DNA from: Caenorhabditis remanei
Lineage: Eukaryota; Nematoda; Chromadorea; Rhabditida; Rhabditidae
Direction: 5' to 3'
Assembly: GCF_010183535.1 (NCBI RefSeq)
Contig: NC_071328.1
Coordinates: 15,190,001-15,254,000 of the forward strand
Length of the DNA stretch: 64,000 nt
Shown: positions 20,907 to 33,216 of the stretch, one piece after another
How the letters are laid out: each line of letters starts with the position of its first letter
How positions within the stretch are numbered: position 1 is the stretch's first letter
Position numbers and translations under genes: made by a program
The notes under the pieces: model-generated
Told to the model about the DNA's origin: nothing
The model's database searches: none
Seen by the model: the letters and a program-made list of their open reading frames with translations, nothing else

Positions 20907-23306
20907 CCGGAAATATTTTAAGTTTTAAGAGGATAGAAGGATCAATAAACCATACCTATAGCAGTCCAAAAATTCGGAGAGACACGCCCGCGAGTCGATG
21001 TACCTCAGGTATTATCAGAGAGAGTGAAACAGGTTTTGCATAAATGAGAAAAGCCCCCTCTCTCATGGGCTCTTGTGAGCGCTAATCAGCGAAAATTATT
21101 TTGTTTTTCGGAAAAGAAAAATGAGTAATGAGACGTGGATTATCAAAAATTTTGAAAATTTTCTGTTTCAGCCATTTTTTGACCGATTTTTGTGATTTTC
21201 AGTTTTATTAGGTTGATTCATAATTTTCTGCAATTTTCGAGCTTGCCGGTTGTCGTTTTGATTTCTCGGCGCAGGAGTCGTTTTTCGATATGATTTTTTT
21301 TGTGTTTGGTAGACCAACTCAAGCACTTGTTACAGTTTCAAAGTTTTACTTATGGATCTTTTTTCCGCCGAGAGCGGAGCTTTGATTTACAAGCAACTTT
21401 TTGCGTTTTTGAAACGCTATTTTGTTTTCATTCGTTTCTGGTCTGAAAACTAGGTCATTCAAAAGAAAGTTGTTGATGTATGTTAACAAAAGTCTCCTTG
21501 TTTTAACGCAAATACATTTTGATTCAAAAGATTCGAAACAAGAAACTTGGATTTGACTTAAGAAGTTCTTCTCTTTCAGCAGTCAGATCTAGATTTGGAG
21601 TTATAGCAGGGAATCGTATAAGCGAATCTGTGTCAAACCACCTGTAGGTTGTCAACTTTATTAAGGGTGACTTATGTAATTGTAGTTCATGGAAACTTAT
21701 GTAATTCTAGTTTCATGGAAACCATATATCGGAATGAGAAAATTCGTCGTTACATACCACACGTTTTGAATCAATATGAGATGGCACATCACATGGACCT
21801 AAGTTGGTTCTTAGTACTTTTCCACCCAACACGCGTATGGTCGGGCGATTTATTTATTAACAATAAATAGTGGAGTTCTTACTCTGACGAAGTGAGGAAA
21901 GTGCAATGTGTGGACAGAGATTTGCGCTCTCTGGGTGTTCTCAAACCTGAAAAAGTGGTTTTTTTGAATCTGATACTCAGTACTCTGAGAGTAGTGGTAG
22001 GAACTCCTGAACAATGTAAGGGAAGTAACATCAGATGTTCACGTTTCAAATTTCAATAAACTTAAAATCATGTGACTCCAAGACGGGGAGATATAACACA
22101 AAGACATTTTTGGTATGACAACACTTTTTTCAAGTGTTGAGAAAGTAACCCACAACAAACTGTTATCATCTGGCTGGACAGTTTTTTCAATTCAACATAC
22201 TTATCCAGCCTTCTTCTCTCGAATAAAAAACGTTTTGCTTGACTCCAAGGTCATTTAAACCGGAAAAAATCCGAATGAAAAGGGGATATCAAATAGAAGC
22301 AAGTTCCCTCTTCAAATGATCTCAAATGGATGGTCTACCCGGAGAGAATCAGAATGCTACCAAAATCTTGTCAGAAGACCATCGGTGCTGATAAACAATA
22401 TTTTGAATTCGAGAAGTCTTTCTGGATTAAAAAAATAGAAGCAAAGTTTTATCGAAAAATTGCAGAAAATTATGAATCAACCTAATAAATAAATAGAAAT
22501 TCATAAAACTCACGTTTTTCCGATTAATTTGAGCCAAAGTTGGGCTCCAACAGTCGAAAAATGACGGAAATTGAAAATTTTGATCAATATTTGGATTTTT
22601 CAGTTTTTGACCGTAATTTAACAATTAAACAACATAAATTTCATAAATTTCATAAAATTCACAATTTTCTGATCTTTTTTAACTAACATTTGGCTTAAAT
22701 TGTCGGATATGACCAAAACATCAAATTTTTCGAAAAATTGGTTTTTGACCAAAATTTCTTCTGTTTCAGCTATTTATTGACCGATTTTTGTGATTTTTTG
22801 CTTTTTTTCCGATTATTTTAAGCTACAAATCGACTCCAACACTCAAAAACGGCCAAAATAGCAGTAATTGTATCTGGAATAGTATCTGAAATCGGTGATC
22901 TGCTCGTTTTTCAGTGGAGCGCAATTGCTGATCCAGGTGTACTGCGAGTTTCTTTTTTTTTTGGCATGTCTTGTTGTTACAAACCAGAGAAAAACTTGTT
23001 ATTCCTTTTGTTTTCAAAGAATAAGTATTTGATTGAGATCCTCCTGGTGACATTCTAGGCTCTTCTTGCTTCTCGAAATCAGATGTGAGAGGAGGAGGCG
23101 TGGCTTATATCTGCGTGAGCGCCAGAGAGCAAACTCTCCCTCATTGCTGTCGCCTTGCATTCTGTCGTCTGCCGCTGATTCTCATTGGAGCGCGATTTCT
23201 GGAGACTACGATTCTGAAGGTATGTGACTTTAGATTAGGGAATCTTAGAGGTTGTGAATGCGCTCTATTGATAATTTTACATTCTATGACGTCTTCATGT
23301 TTCAGA
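20907..23306. other. Long AT-rich stretch, no gene recognised
   Basis: Contains no ORF with family features or paired splice sites that I can defend. Tracts such as TTTTTGACCGATTTTTGTGA recur at 21178 and 22778, suggesting old repeats. Confidence 0.5.
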
Positions 23307-23667
23307 TGGTTATCTACACTGGAGCAAAATTTGCTCCGAAGAAATCGTCAGCTGCAGGAAATCAGGAGGTGAGTAAATTGAGCTCTATTGAGATCTGTGT
23401 TATGACATCTACCAATTTTAGAAATCCGTCACACTAATCATGCCACCGTCTCCACCGCCGGCACCGAAAGATTAGGACATTCCGTGGCTCGTAAAAATTC
23501 TTATCTGCTTGCTTGTTATCGCCGCTGTTCACAATTTCTGGATTGTCACCCAACATTTCATCGAATTGAACAGCGCCTGTGAGACTCTGGCGGCTCGGTG
23601 CAATCTGACCGAGGTCATGTTGAGGGAATGCGTCCGTCTTAACAGATGGCCTGTTTATTTGATTTGA
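23307..23667 (+). pseudogene. Small membrane-protein gene with an in-frame TAG
   Basis: Exon 1 is 23307-23369, with ATG directly after GTTTCAG; exon 2 starts at 23422. The joined frame reads MVIYTGAKFAPKKSSAAG, then a Pro-rich PPSPPPAPKD, and stops at TAG 23473-23475. The same frame then stays open for 63 codons encoding a membrane segment (LVKILICLLVIAAVHNFW) and a Cys-containing tail to TGA at 23665. Either a one-base nonsense mutation, stop readthrough, or a genuine 38-residue peptide. Confidence 0.55.
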
Positions 23668-25482
23668 ATAAATTCATATTCTGTTGATTTTTTATGTGGC
23701 TTTTTCAAGATGAGAGGAACGGAGAGAGCGCAGAGCGTCAGTGCGCGGAGCATTTTTCTAAGAGAGCGAGAACGAGAGTCAAGCGGAGAGCTTAATGAGA
23801 GATACATCGAGCTCAGCCTGAAGAGACAGATGGCTTGACAGACATCCGTATGGACAGACGAGCAGACAGACAAGCAGACCACTCTACCAATTATTCCCAC
23901 TGATGCTTCTGCTTCTTGACTCCTAGACACACAGATATACAATTGGACATTCGGACTAACAGACCCACAGACAGACAGACACCTCATTTCTGCTCTTTGC
24001 TGCATATAATTCGGATTCTGATAATTAGTTTAACGTAGTTTGGTCAGTGTAGTTATTGGTCAATGTAGAGAGACATCCGGACATCCGGACAGACAGACAG
24101 ACATATTCCTCTTGCCAACTTTCCAAATCAGCAATACCCTGTTTTTTTCACACGATTTCAGCTCCATGAGACGTTTAGTGAGGAGTGTGTGGCGACGCAG
24201 TGAGGCGACACCGTGCGGCGCTTGCATTAAGGGAGGCGTTCCAAATTTTTTATGGAAAAAGGGCGGAGCTTGTGGCGAGCATAGCTCCCTTTCATTCAAT
24301 GCTTCCTTTGTCATCATCCACCGGAAGTATGTCAGGTTAAGATAGCATAGGATTCTGGTGGAGATGCTGTTGAATATCTGTTCGGGTGTTGAGGCGGTAA
24401 TATTTTCTTGGTCAGGGTACCTCTTGGTCAGTGTAACTGTCGACACTCAGGACTTGATCTCCTGATCCCTCATTTCTGCTCTTTGCTGCCTATTACTCAT
24501 AACCAGGATCTCGAAAATTCGAATGATGATAATTAGTACAAATCATCACGCACATGACTAAACGAGTTTTGCGGAGGATTAAGCTATTTGTACTTTACTG
24601 GGGAAAAGAAAGTTGCACTTTTAAAGGTCTAGAGGCGATGTATCTTTTCTTAAAGACGGAAAACATCTCGAAATTGGACACACAGATGGACTCTCAGACA
24701 CTCCTTCCAGACTGTTACGTTTTTTTTACAGAAACTTAGACAGACGGACACACAGACATACATGTTTTGTCACAAACCACGAAATTGAAATTGTGCTTGT
24801 TTTCAAAGAAACAAAACGTAGCCTGATTAAGAATCTCATGGGAAGGGATTGTTGATATCTTGTTATTCAGTATAAATCAGAAATAAGATAAAGTGAGATG
24901 AAAATGGGGGGGGGCGGTCTCAAATGTGCCCTTGTAGCTGTCTTATTGGAGCGCGATTGCTAGAAAGACGCGCTCTAATAATAAGTTTTTTTCCAGATAA
25001 TGCATATCTTTTTCACAGTGAAGTAGATCGCTCTAAAAGATTTTCTAATAGCCGTTTTTGCTTTTTTTTTTTTTGATTTTCAGACAGACAGACAGACACT
25101 CGGATATACGGCCAGACAGAGGCACAGACAGACATTCGTCTTTTTCAGTACCTTTACCTCTAAAAGTTTGAAAAAGTATTCAAAAATGTGAAATTCCATT
25201 CTTTACTTTTTTCTCTAAGTTTCTTCTCAAACAATTGTTCTAACTAACTATAAAACAAAAAGAGTCCTCATTAGTAGTATTTTGTCTTTATGTGAGCCGC
25301 CGATCGCTGTTCTACTCCTATTTCGGAAGTTTCGCTTATAAAAACTTTTGATTTTTATTGAATTATTGATTTTTAAGAAGGTGAGTTTTTTAGTTTTATT
25401 GGAAGAGGGAATCATCTCGGATAAGAACAAATCGTGGCCTTAATACGTAAATTAGGTTATCGTCCCGAATGTGACGTCACTC
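23668..25482. other. Repeat-rich intergenic DNA, no gene seen
   Basis: CAGACAGA-type simple repeats occupy 23820-23985, 24070-24105, 24670-24760 and 25080-25135. 24435-24620 and 23980-24020 match the cassette flank (TTTGCTGCCTATTACTCATA). The rest is AT-rich. Confidence 0.65.
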
Positions 25483-25488
25483 CTAGGC

Positions 25489-25690
25489 CAAAAACTGGCC
25501 TAAAATCACCAAATTCGTCCAGGATACTGAAAAATTTGATTTGAATTCAGCGTGAAAAGAGCTTTGAAATGAGTATAATATCGAAAAAAAAGTTGGTCGC
25601 CTAGATATTCGAATTTTGAAAAAGTTAGTCCCCCGTCCAAATTTTGTTTTTTTTTGCAGCGATTTTTCACTATTAATTGATAGGAATGCC
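25489..25690. repeat. Direct repeat upstream of F-box gene 1
   Basis: Matches 27646-27842 upstream of gene 2 (shared TTGAAATGAGTATAATATCG and AGTTAGTCCCCCGTCC), showing that genes 1 and 2 arose by duplication of a unit including far-upstream DNA. Confidence 0.8.
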
Positions 25691-25739
25691 ATTAAGGTCA
25701 GCCATTATCTAATAAGACCTTTCTCCACCGCCACGTCTT

Positions 25740-26056
25740 CAGGTACACATTTGCTCGTGGGGATTATGACGTCATTAGTACTCTCTCTCCTTTTCACGTT
25801 GTCCCCTAGAGGCCTCAATGTATTTGCTAACACGATAAGATCTTCTGGCCTTCACTCCATCAGACCTGCAGACTGTCTATTTATCGATCCAGTCTTCTGT
25901 CACTGCACACCATCTGTCCAGAAGCCATTAGCACCTTCCGAATCCCTCGACTTGTCGCATTCCCTCACTCGCTAACGTCTTCAGTCTACAGGCCGTGAGA
26001 CAGATTTTCTGACTCTCGTTTTTATACCAATTTCAAATTATCGTTTCCTGTTTCAG
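25740..26056 (+). promoter_or_regulatory. Shared F-box promoter block, gene 1
   Basis: In order: TGACGTCATTAG (25767-25778), ACACGATAAGAT (GATA site, ~25829), CTGTCTATTTATCGA (~25876), TTAGCACCTTCCGAATCC, GCTAACGTCTTCAG, then TTTCAG|ATG. The same ordered block precedes most array genes. Confidence 0.7.
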
Positions 26057-27230
26057 ATGTCCTTGTCAAAACCGTTTCCACTTCTCCGTCTACCCAGAGT
26101 GCCTCTTCTAAACGTTTTCAAGTGCATTGGCGTTCAGGAACAGTGAGTTTTTTTCATAGTTTTGTAGATTAGGACTAGGGTTACATTATCGTAATTGACA
26201 ACATTTTGATAGCTCTGCTTAAAGTAATACTTAAAGTCGCCGCATAATAAGCGGAACCAGTATGAAGAACTTATCAACTTTAAAAATGATTACCCAGACC
26301 ATTTTTAGATTCTACCTCTCGATATGCTCAAGCAAAGCAAAATATGCTCTCAAGTTCTACACCAGTATACAGAAGTTCTCAGTGACTTTTCATCTTACGA
26401 ATATCTTTGCGTTTTCCCTGAAAGCCGAGAATTCTGACGATGAATTCGAGATAGACGTTCAAACTCACACTGACATTTTTGCGTCACTGTGGCTATTTTT
26501 GAGCAGTGTTGACGTTAAAGCAACTTCAGGGACTTCATTCGGAAAAAATGTGAAACGACTTGTCTTGTTTTTGGCGGACGTGTTTAACAGTCCTGCAATT
26601 TCTTTGAAATTTGTAGGGAGACCTCAGGACTTTGTGACAGGATGCATTAACTTTATTCATTCTCTGAAGATGAACATTCATTATTTGAAGATCCACTCCG
26701 CAGAAGATGAAGACGAAAATGTGACACTTGTTATGAATAGTTGTAGAGAAGCTTCTGAAGTCCATCTGAGATGTTCAACGACTCCAAGATTTGACTATTT
26801 TAACAAGTGTCTATTCCCAATGTTCCGCCTTAAAAAGCTAAGAATTGACTATGCGGAGTGGGTATCCACGTGGCACCTAACTAATTTATTCATCAATTGC
26901 AAACATCTCGATCTTTACAAATGTTCGACAGTCCATATCAATATCAATCAATTCCTCAAAGAATGGATGAACGGGTTTTCTCAGTTGAAATTCGCCAGGC
27001 TGACATTTTCTGACTCCATGGCTGATATAATGGAGGGGATACCATCGAAGCTTGTGTCGACTAGAAGGACGCGGTGGGCGTGAGTTGTATCTGGATGAGC
27101 CTTGTTTTAACTTGTTATTTTCAGACAACACTTCAGTGAAGTGCCTCGCATCAAGCAACAAAAAACTAGAGCTCACGTCTATGTTATTAAGGGTGATTAT
27201 ACTATTGTGATTACTGATTCTCTGCAATAA
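26057..27230 (+). CDS. F-box/FBA2 protein, array gene 1
   Basis: Exons 26057-26142, 26309-27079, 27125-27230 (320 residues). TTTCAG lies immediately before the ATG. F-box: residues 1-45 (KPFPLLRLPRVPLLNVFKCI, then FYLSICSSKAKYA across the first junction). FBA2 core: AEWVSTWHLTNLFINCKHL and QFLKEWMNG at about residues 220-265. The last exon carries the family ending with QQKTRAHVYV...ITDSLQ. Predicted SCF substrate adaptor; FBA2 is the presumed target-binding part. First of two plus-strand genes in the array; intact. Confidence 0.92.
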
Positions 27231-27349
27231 TGGGAATTTGTTTTATATTGAACGTAAATTAAATTTACTCGATTTTCTTCGAACATCTCCCACATTCCTA
27301 TGAAATTTTTAAAATAAATATTTTTCTGGACTTCAAACACCTACAGACC

Positions 27350-27570
27350 GAATTCCTGACGGACATAATCTTATAAGACCATCGGGGATTTTGATGTCAT
27401 TTGCCCTCTCCCTCTCTCTTGTCTCCTTTGAGACCTCAACAATTGTATTTGCTAACACGATAAGGTCTGCTGACCTACCTCCATCTGAGCAGTCCACTGT
27501 CTATTTATCGATCCTCAATCCACTCTGTCTCTCCCACGGTGACGTCTTCTGTCACTGTCCACCATCATAA
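27350..27570 (+). promoter_or_regulatory. Orphan copy of the F-box promoter block
   Basis: Has the block order (GATGTCATTTGCCCTCTCCC, ACACGATAAGGTCTGCTGAC, CTGTCTATTTATCGATCC, TGACGTCTTCTGTCACTG) but no F-box exon 1 follows; a second full block starts at about 27885 instead. Probably the remnant of a lost gene copy. Confidence 0.65.
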
Positions 27571-27645
27571 TATTACGGTAACTCTCGCTTCCAGCAATGT
27601 CGTCATTTTGTGGTGTGATTCTCCACGATGACCGAGTTGGCGGAT

Positions 27646-27842
27646 CCTAGGCCAAAAACTGGGCTAAAATCACCAAATTCGTCCAAGATACTGAAAAATT
27701 TGAATTCAGCGTGAAAAGAGCTTTGAAATGAGTATAATATCGAAAAAAAAGTTGGTGGCCTAGAAATCCAAATTTTGAAAAAGTTAGTCCCCCGTCCAAA
27801 TTTTGTTGTTTTTTGCTGCGATTTTTCACTATTATTTGATAG
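27646..27842. repeat. Direct repeat upstream of F-box gene 2
   Basis: Copy of 25489-25690 (see there). Confidence 0.8.
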
Positions 27843-27884
27843 GACTGCCATTGGGGTCACGTCTTCAGGTACACATTCTGCTCG

Positions 27885-28199
27885 TGGGGATTATGACGTC
27901 ATTAGTACTCTCTTTCCTTTTTACGTTGTCTCCTTCTGCGTCCTCAATCAATGTATTTGCTGACACGATAAGATTTGCTGACACGATAAGATTTGCTGAC
28001 CTTCACTCCATCAGACCTCTCCACTGTCTATTTATCAATCCCGTCTTCTGTCACTGCACACCATCTGTCCAGACGTCATTAGCACCTTCCGAAGCCCTCC
28101 TCCTCGCAGCATTCTCTCATTTTCTAACGTCTTTAGAACGGGATTCTTGTTTATATAACGCATTCAAATCATTGTTACCAGTCGTATTACCTGTTTCAG
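27885..28199 (+). promoter_or_regulatory. Shared F-box promoter block, gene 2
   Basis: TGACGTCATTAG at 27894; GACACGATAAGATTTGCT is present twice in tandem (~27963 and ~27983); CTGTCTATTTATCAATCC and the TTAGCACCTTCCGAAGCC segment follow, ending in TTTCAG|ATG. Confidence 0.7.
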
Positions 28200-29269
28200 A
28201 TGTCCTTGTCAGAACCGTTTCCACTTCTCCGTCTCCCCAGATTGCCTCTTTTCAAAGTTTTCAACGACATCTGCGTTCGGGAACAGTGAGTTTTTTTCAT
28301 AATTATCATCGTTTTATCAACTTTAAAACCGATAACCTAGACCATTTTCAGATTCTACATCTCGATATGCTCGAGCAAAGCAAAATATGCTATCAAATTC
28401 TACAACGAAAAACAAAAGTTCTCTGTGACTTTTCGTTTTACGGATACCTTCGCGTTTTCCCTGAAAACCGGTCACAATAAATTTTGGATAGACGTCCAAA
28501 CTATTACTCCAACTTTTGGGTCAATGGGGATTTTTTTGAGCAGTGTTGACGTTGAAGCACCGCCAAATGTGCAACGACTTCTCTTGTTTTTGTCTGATGT
28601 GTTTAACACTCCTGCAATCAGACTAGTTTTCGAAGAAAAACCTCATGACTTTGTGTCAGGATTTATTAACTTCATTCATTCTATGAAGCTAAAAATTTAT
28701 TATTTGGAGATTAAGTCAAATGACGGGGAAAGTGTGGAATATATTCTGGACAATTGTAGACAAGGCTTTTCTAAAATCTACCTGAACTGTCCAATGCTTC
28801 ACACAGAATTCGAATATCTGAACAAGCCTTTGGCCCCAAAGTTCAGTCTCGATGAGCTAGCAATTAGCTATGCGGGATGGGTGACCACATGGCATTTAAC
28901 CAAATTATTCATTAATTGCAAATATGTCAAACTTGATAGATGCAACCCAAGAAATATTAACGTTAAGCAATTCATTCAAAAATGGAATGACGGATATTCT
29001 CAATTGAAATTCGCTAGGCTGGCATTTAATCATGTTGACTTCTCTTTCGCTGATATCATGAGAGGGATACCATCGACAATTGTGTCGACCGAAGAGATGG
29101 GGTTGGAGTAAGTTCTACTTGGAATACTGTAGATTTGGTGCAATCTTTCATTTTCAGATTAAGTCCATTCAACAATACAGTTTATCGTATTCAACAACAA
29201 AAAACTGGACGAGAAGTATATGTTTTTAGTAATCAAGATTATATTGGGCTTACTGATTCTCTGCAATAA
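28200..29269 (+). CDS. F-box/FBA2 protein, array gene 2
   Basis: Exons 28200-28285, 28352-29107, 29158-29269 (317 residues). F-box KPFPLL-type start is SEPFPLLRLPRLPLF. FBA2 core: AGWVTTWHLTKLFINCKYV and QFIQKWNDG. Last exon: VYRIQQQKTGREVYV...LTDSLQ. Closest in the array to gene 7, sharing LDRCNPRNINVKQFIQ. Convergent with gene 3, whose stop is 717 bp away. Intact; presumed SCF adaptor. Confidence 0.92.
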
Positions 29270-29985
29270 TGGAAACTTGTTTTTATTAAAGTTTCGCAAA
29301 TGTACTCAATGTCTCTTTTAATTGAATTCTTCCACCCACACATTTTCTGTCTGGATCCGTCTCAGCAGAGGCGAGAGCTTATCTTTCATCATTCAATAAA
29401 TGTTTAATTACCCAAATTTGAAGTTCTATTCATTTTTGTCAGTATTGGATCACCTAGCGATTTTTAGCAAATAAATATGTGATAACGTTTCTTCCTGGAA
29501 GTCTTGAGACTAACATCCGGATTCCGGACATACCGACTGACTTGATGTTTTTTGAGATTTTTTGAAGTTTTTTGCAGCAAAGATATCAGTTTTTACCAAA
29601 AAACATAATTTATTACAAAGGACGCACACAAATAGTCGAAATTGGAAAAATTGGACATCCAGACTGTCAGGAACACAGTCAGACATCAAGAAATCGCGAT
29701 TTTAGCGAATTTTGAGGCATCTGGACACTCGGACACCCAGAAAACACAAATGGACAATCTGGACTCAAAATTGTTCTAAAAATCTGTTTTTTGGCTGGCT
29801 TCGGGATATCAGGACAGCCGGAAATCAATATTTGAAAGAATTCCTAGACATCCGGTCATCAGACAGACAATCCGGACTGAAAACTGTCCAAAAAAGTCAA
29901 TTTTCGAGCAATTTCCACTTTCTCAATTAAGGTAATTGGTGTTAATTGAATAATAACGTTTATTACAGTTAAAAACATTGTTTAA
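29270..29985. other. Convergent intergenic region of array genes 2 and 3
   Basis: Holds degenerate repeats built on GACATCCGG and GGACACxCGGACA (29510-29890). No gene seen. Confidence 0.6.
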
Positions 29986-31789
29986 TCACAATTCAAAATC
30001 AGTAGTCAATGTTATAAATCGATGCCAGTAGACGAGCGCCTTCACTCCAGTTTTTTGTTGGGTTATCAGATAAGAAGCGTGGTTGAGCACTCTGAAATAA
30101 GAACAACAATTTTCTATATTTCTAGATCGGCGGACATCCGGACATCCGGACACACACCTGTCATCCACCACGGCTCGCTGCAACCTTATTGCAGGTACCC
30201 CTGTCATAATACCAGCCAATGATAGGGAAGGTGAATAGCATTGCAACTCGGCGTACTGTAATCGAGAGGGCGTGGTTATCCATTTTTTGAAAAACAGGTT
30301 TAATTGAAGATTACTCGAGGTGCAATCGAGAAGTGTTAGTCGTTTGCAATTAATGAATAAATTGGTTAAGTGCCAAGTGGTTACCCATTCCGCATGGTTA
30401 ATTCTAAGAATTTCCATTTTAAATTTCGGAGTGAGACACCTATTTGGGTACTCAAATCTTGAAGTCGTGAGACATCCCAGGTGGACTTCTGAGACGTGTC
30501 TCGCATGGTCCATAACAAATTCCACGACTTTATCTTCCCCATTTTTCGAGTTGATTTTCAACTTGTGAATTTTTAGATTCTGGGAATTCATGAATTCAAT
30601 GAATCCTGTCACAAAAACATCCCGTCTATCCTTAAACTTTAGGGATACCGCTGGATTATGGAAATCATCGATTAAAAAGAGCAGAAATAACTTCACATCA
30701 TTCTCAAATCGCGTCCAAGAGGTGGAGGTGGGTACTGTAGAGTTGGTTACTGTAGAAACTCTCAAAAATGTGAATAGTGACTTGAAAAGGTCTTTGTGAG
30801 TCTTCACGTCCAACTTTATATTCTGGCCAGGACCGGTTCCAAGGGAAAATGTAAAATTTTCTTGAAAGTAGAAGGTGGTTGAATACTTGAATCTCTTTGT
30901 GTAGGCCTTGATAGTGTTTTTAGCTTTGGTGGAGCAGATGGAGAGGTTGAAGCTGGAAATGAAAATTTTGTAGTTGACAACCTTATGATAGCTCCACCCA
31001 CTTTTGAGTTATGCGCCTTTACAAGATTCAGTGACCAAAAAAGTTACACTGACAAAAAGTTACACTGACAAAAAATTACATTGACCAACAGTAGAAAAAT
31101 TTATTTTCTTCGAAACTCTGGGAGTTATTCGCCTTTAAAGAGGAATTTGCCGCGTTTTCATCAAAGTTTCATTGGAAGCGCTTATCTCGAAAGTGGCAGG
31201 ACAGCCAAAATATTGTTAACAATAAAAATAAAGCAAATAAAATTTTACACATTTTTCTAGTTATCAGTTATTTTCTAGCTCCTCCCACTTTTGACATATG
31301 GGCTTTTAAAGATGACTAATGTATATTTACTGTAGTGGCGGTGTGGATTTGCTGATTTTTTTAGTTACCGGTGATTTAAACGGTTTTTATGCATTTTGTA
31401 GGTCGAAATTAGCAGATTTGAATTTTTTCAACAAAATCTGGCGTGTCTTTGACGCGTTTTTTTCGATCTGCTTTCCGTGTATATTTACAGTGTAGATTTA
31501 TTTTTAATAAGGTTTCAACACATTTTTTACACTTTTAAATGTTCAAATCTTGCAATTTTGATTTTAAAAAATCAATAAAAAAGGCCTCTAAACACTTCTG
31601 GCGCGCCTTTGACGCGAGAAATTTTCGGTACAAAATATTGTAGTTTTGTCAGTGTGATTTGGTCAGTGTATCTCAAAAGTGGGCAGAGCTATCAAAAAGT
31701 TAAACATACTGTTCTGGAAGTCCTAAGAAGTCCAAACATTCAAATATAGGCAGACTGGGTAGACGAAGAAGGGGAAACGATCGGGACAT
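29986..31789 (-). CDS. F-box/FBA2 protein, array gene 3 (divergent)
   Basis: Exons 31710-31789, 30158-30952, 29986-30091 (326 residues). Exon 1 encodes MSRSFPLLRLPSLPIFECLD after TTTTCCAG. Exon 2 begins FNLSICSTKAKNTIKAYTKR and contains the FBA2 core AEWVTTWHLTNLFINCKRL. The last exon ends TTDFEL rather than the usual TDSLQ. Most diverged array member. Its upstream DNA lacks the shared promoter block: only 195 bp separate it from the stop of gene 4 on the same strand, so downstream position in an operon (SL2 trans-splicing) is possible. A 757-bp first intron is filled with repeats. Confidence 0.88.
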
Positions 31790-31984
31790 CTGGAAAATGA
31801 GGTTCTGGTTAAATAGCTTTTTTAAAAAATTTTACTTCCGACTTCCCAACAGAAATGCAAGGAAAAATGGTCTAAAAGGACAGAAAATAGGCTTTTCTTC
31901 AGCCAAAAACTAATTTGCCACTGATTTTCGCGAATTTTATGAACTTTTTCTGGGAGTTTTTGAATCTTTGCGAAATTCCCATTA
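31790..31984. repeat. CTTCCGAC-MITE fragment between genes 4 and 3
   Basis: Matches the interior of the element at 59079-59469 (ACTTCCGACTTCC, then AGGCTTTTCTTCAGCCAAAA) but has no terminal repeats. It occupies nearly the whole gap. Confidence 0.75.
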
Positions 31985-33216
31985 TTACATAGAATCAGAA
32001 ATCACAATGGTACGATCATTTGTAAAAACATAGGCTTCCCGTCCAGTTTTTTGTTGTTCGATGCGATAAACTCTATGGATGTATAGCCTGAAAATGAGAT
32101 ATTGGACCAAAGCTACAGTATTCCAAATAAAACATACCCCCACAGCGTTATTCTCAGCGACACATTTCTCCATGTTATCCCTCTCATAATACCAGACATG
32201 AAGAAGTTATCATCAAATGTGAGACTGGCCCATCTCAATTGAGAAGACCCGTTCGCCCATTCTTTGATGAATTGATTGACGTCGATATGGACTGTCGAAC
32301 ATTTGCAAAGTACCAGATGTTTGCAATTGATGAATAAATTAGTTAGGTGCCACGTGGTCACCCATTCCGCATAGTTAATTGTTAGCTTGTCAAAATTGAA
32401 CTTTGGGATCAAAGGCTTGTTCTGATAGACAAATCCAGTAGTCGTTGGGATTTCCAGATGTACTTCAGAAGCGTCCCTACGGTTATCCAGAACAAATTCC
32501 ACAATTTTATCGTCCTTTTTTTCAGACTTGATTTTCAAACTTTGAATTTTCAGCTTCAGAGAATGAACGAAGCAAATGAGTTCTATCACAAAGTACTGAG
32601 GTCTTTCTTCGAAATTCAGACTAATTGCAGGAATATTAAACACGTCCACCAAAACCAAAAGAAGTCGTTTCACATTTTTTTCGCACGAGGTCCCTGAGCT
32701 CGCTGCAACGCTGCTCAAAACTGTCCAGGTGGCTAAAAAAATGGTTTGGACGTCTATCAGATGTTCACTGTACGTGGTTTTCAGGGAGAACGCAAAGGTT
32801 TCCTTAAAATGAAAAGTCACAGAGAACTTTTGTCTATCGTTGTAGAACTTGATAGCATATTTTGCTTTGCTCGAGCATATTGAGAGGTAGAATCTGGAAA
32901 TGGTATGGGTCATCAGTTACCAAGTTGATAACTTCTTACTATGCGAATTGAAACACTAGAGTTACACTGACCAAACTACATTGAACAATTTTCATGATCT
33001 TTCCAAACGCTTCATAGCTTTTTCAAAGAGGGTATCTCAAAAGTGGGCGGAGCTATCAAATAGTTGTCAACTACAATAATGCAGCCCTAGTTCTAATCTA
33101 CAAAACGATGGTCATTATGAAAAAACTCACTGTTCCCGAACGCCGATGCCATTGAAAACTTTGAAAAGAGGCAATCTGGGTAGACGGAGTAGTGGAAACG
33201 GTTTTGACAAGGACAT
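31985..33216 (-). CDS. F-box/FBA2 protein, array gene 4
   Basis: Exons 33131-33216, 32138-32893, 31985-32087 (314 residues). F-box MSLSKPFPLLRLPRLPLF, then FYLSICSSKAKYAIKFYN. FBA2 core AEWVTTWHLTNLFINCKHL and QFIKEWANG. Last exon VYRIEQQKTGREAYV...SDSM. Intact. Exon 2 is near-identical in places to gene 5 (DVFNIPAI, SSGTSCEKNVKRLLLVLVD). Confidence 0.92.

Noticed and set aside
23655..24005. Minus-strand ORF of 116 codons rich in CVCLS patterns
   Set aside because: It is the translation of CAGACAGA simple repeats; no splice sites, start context or family.
32458..32697. Antisense ORFs inside F-box exons (also 26535, 34250, 36365)
   Set aside because: Each lies exactly opposite a conserved FBA2 exon and varies with it; no independent start or splice evidence.
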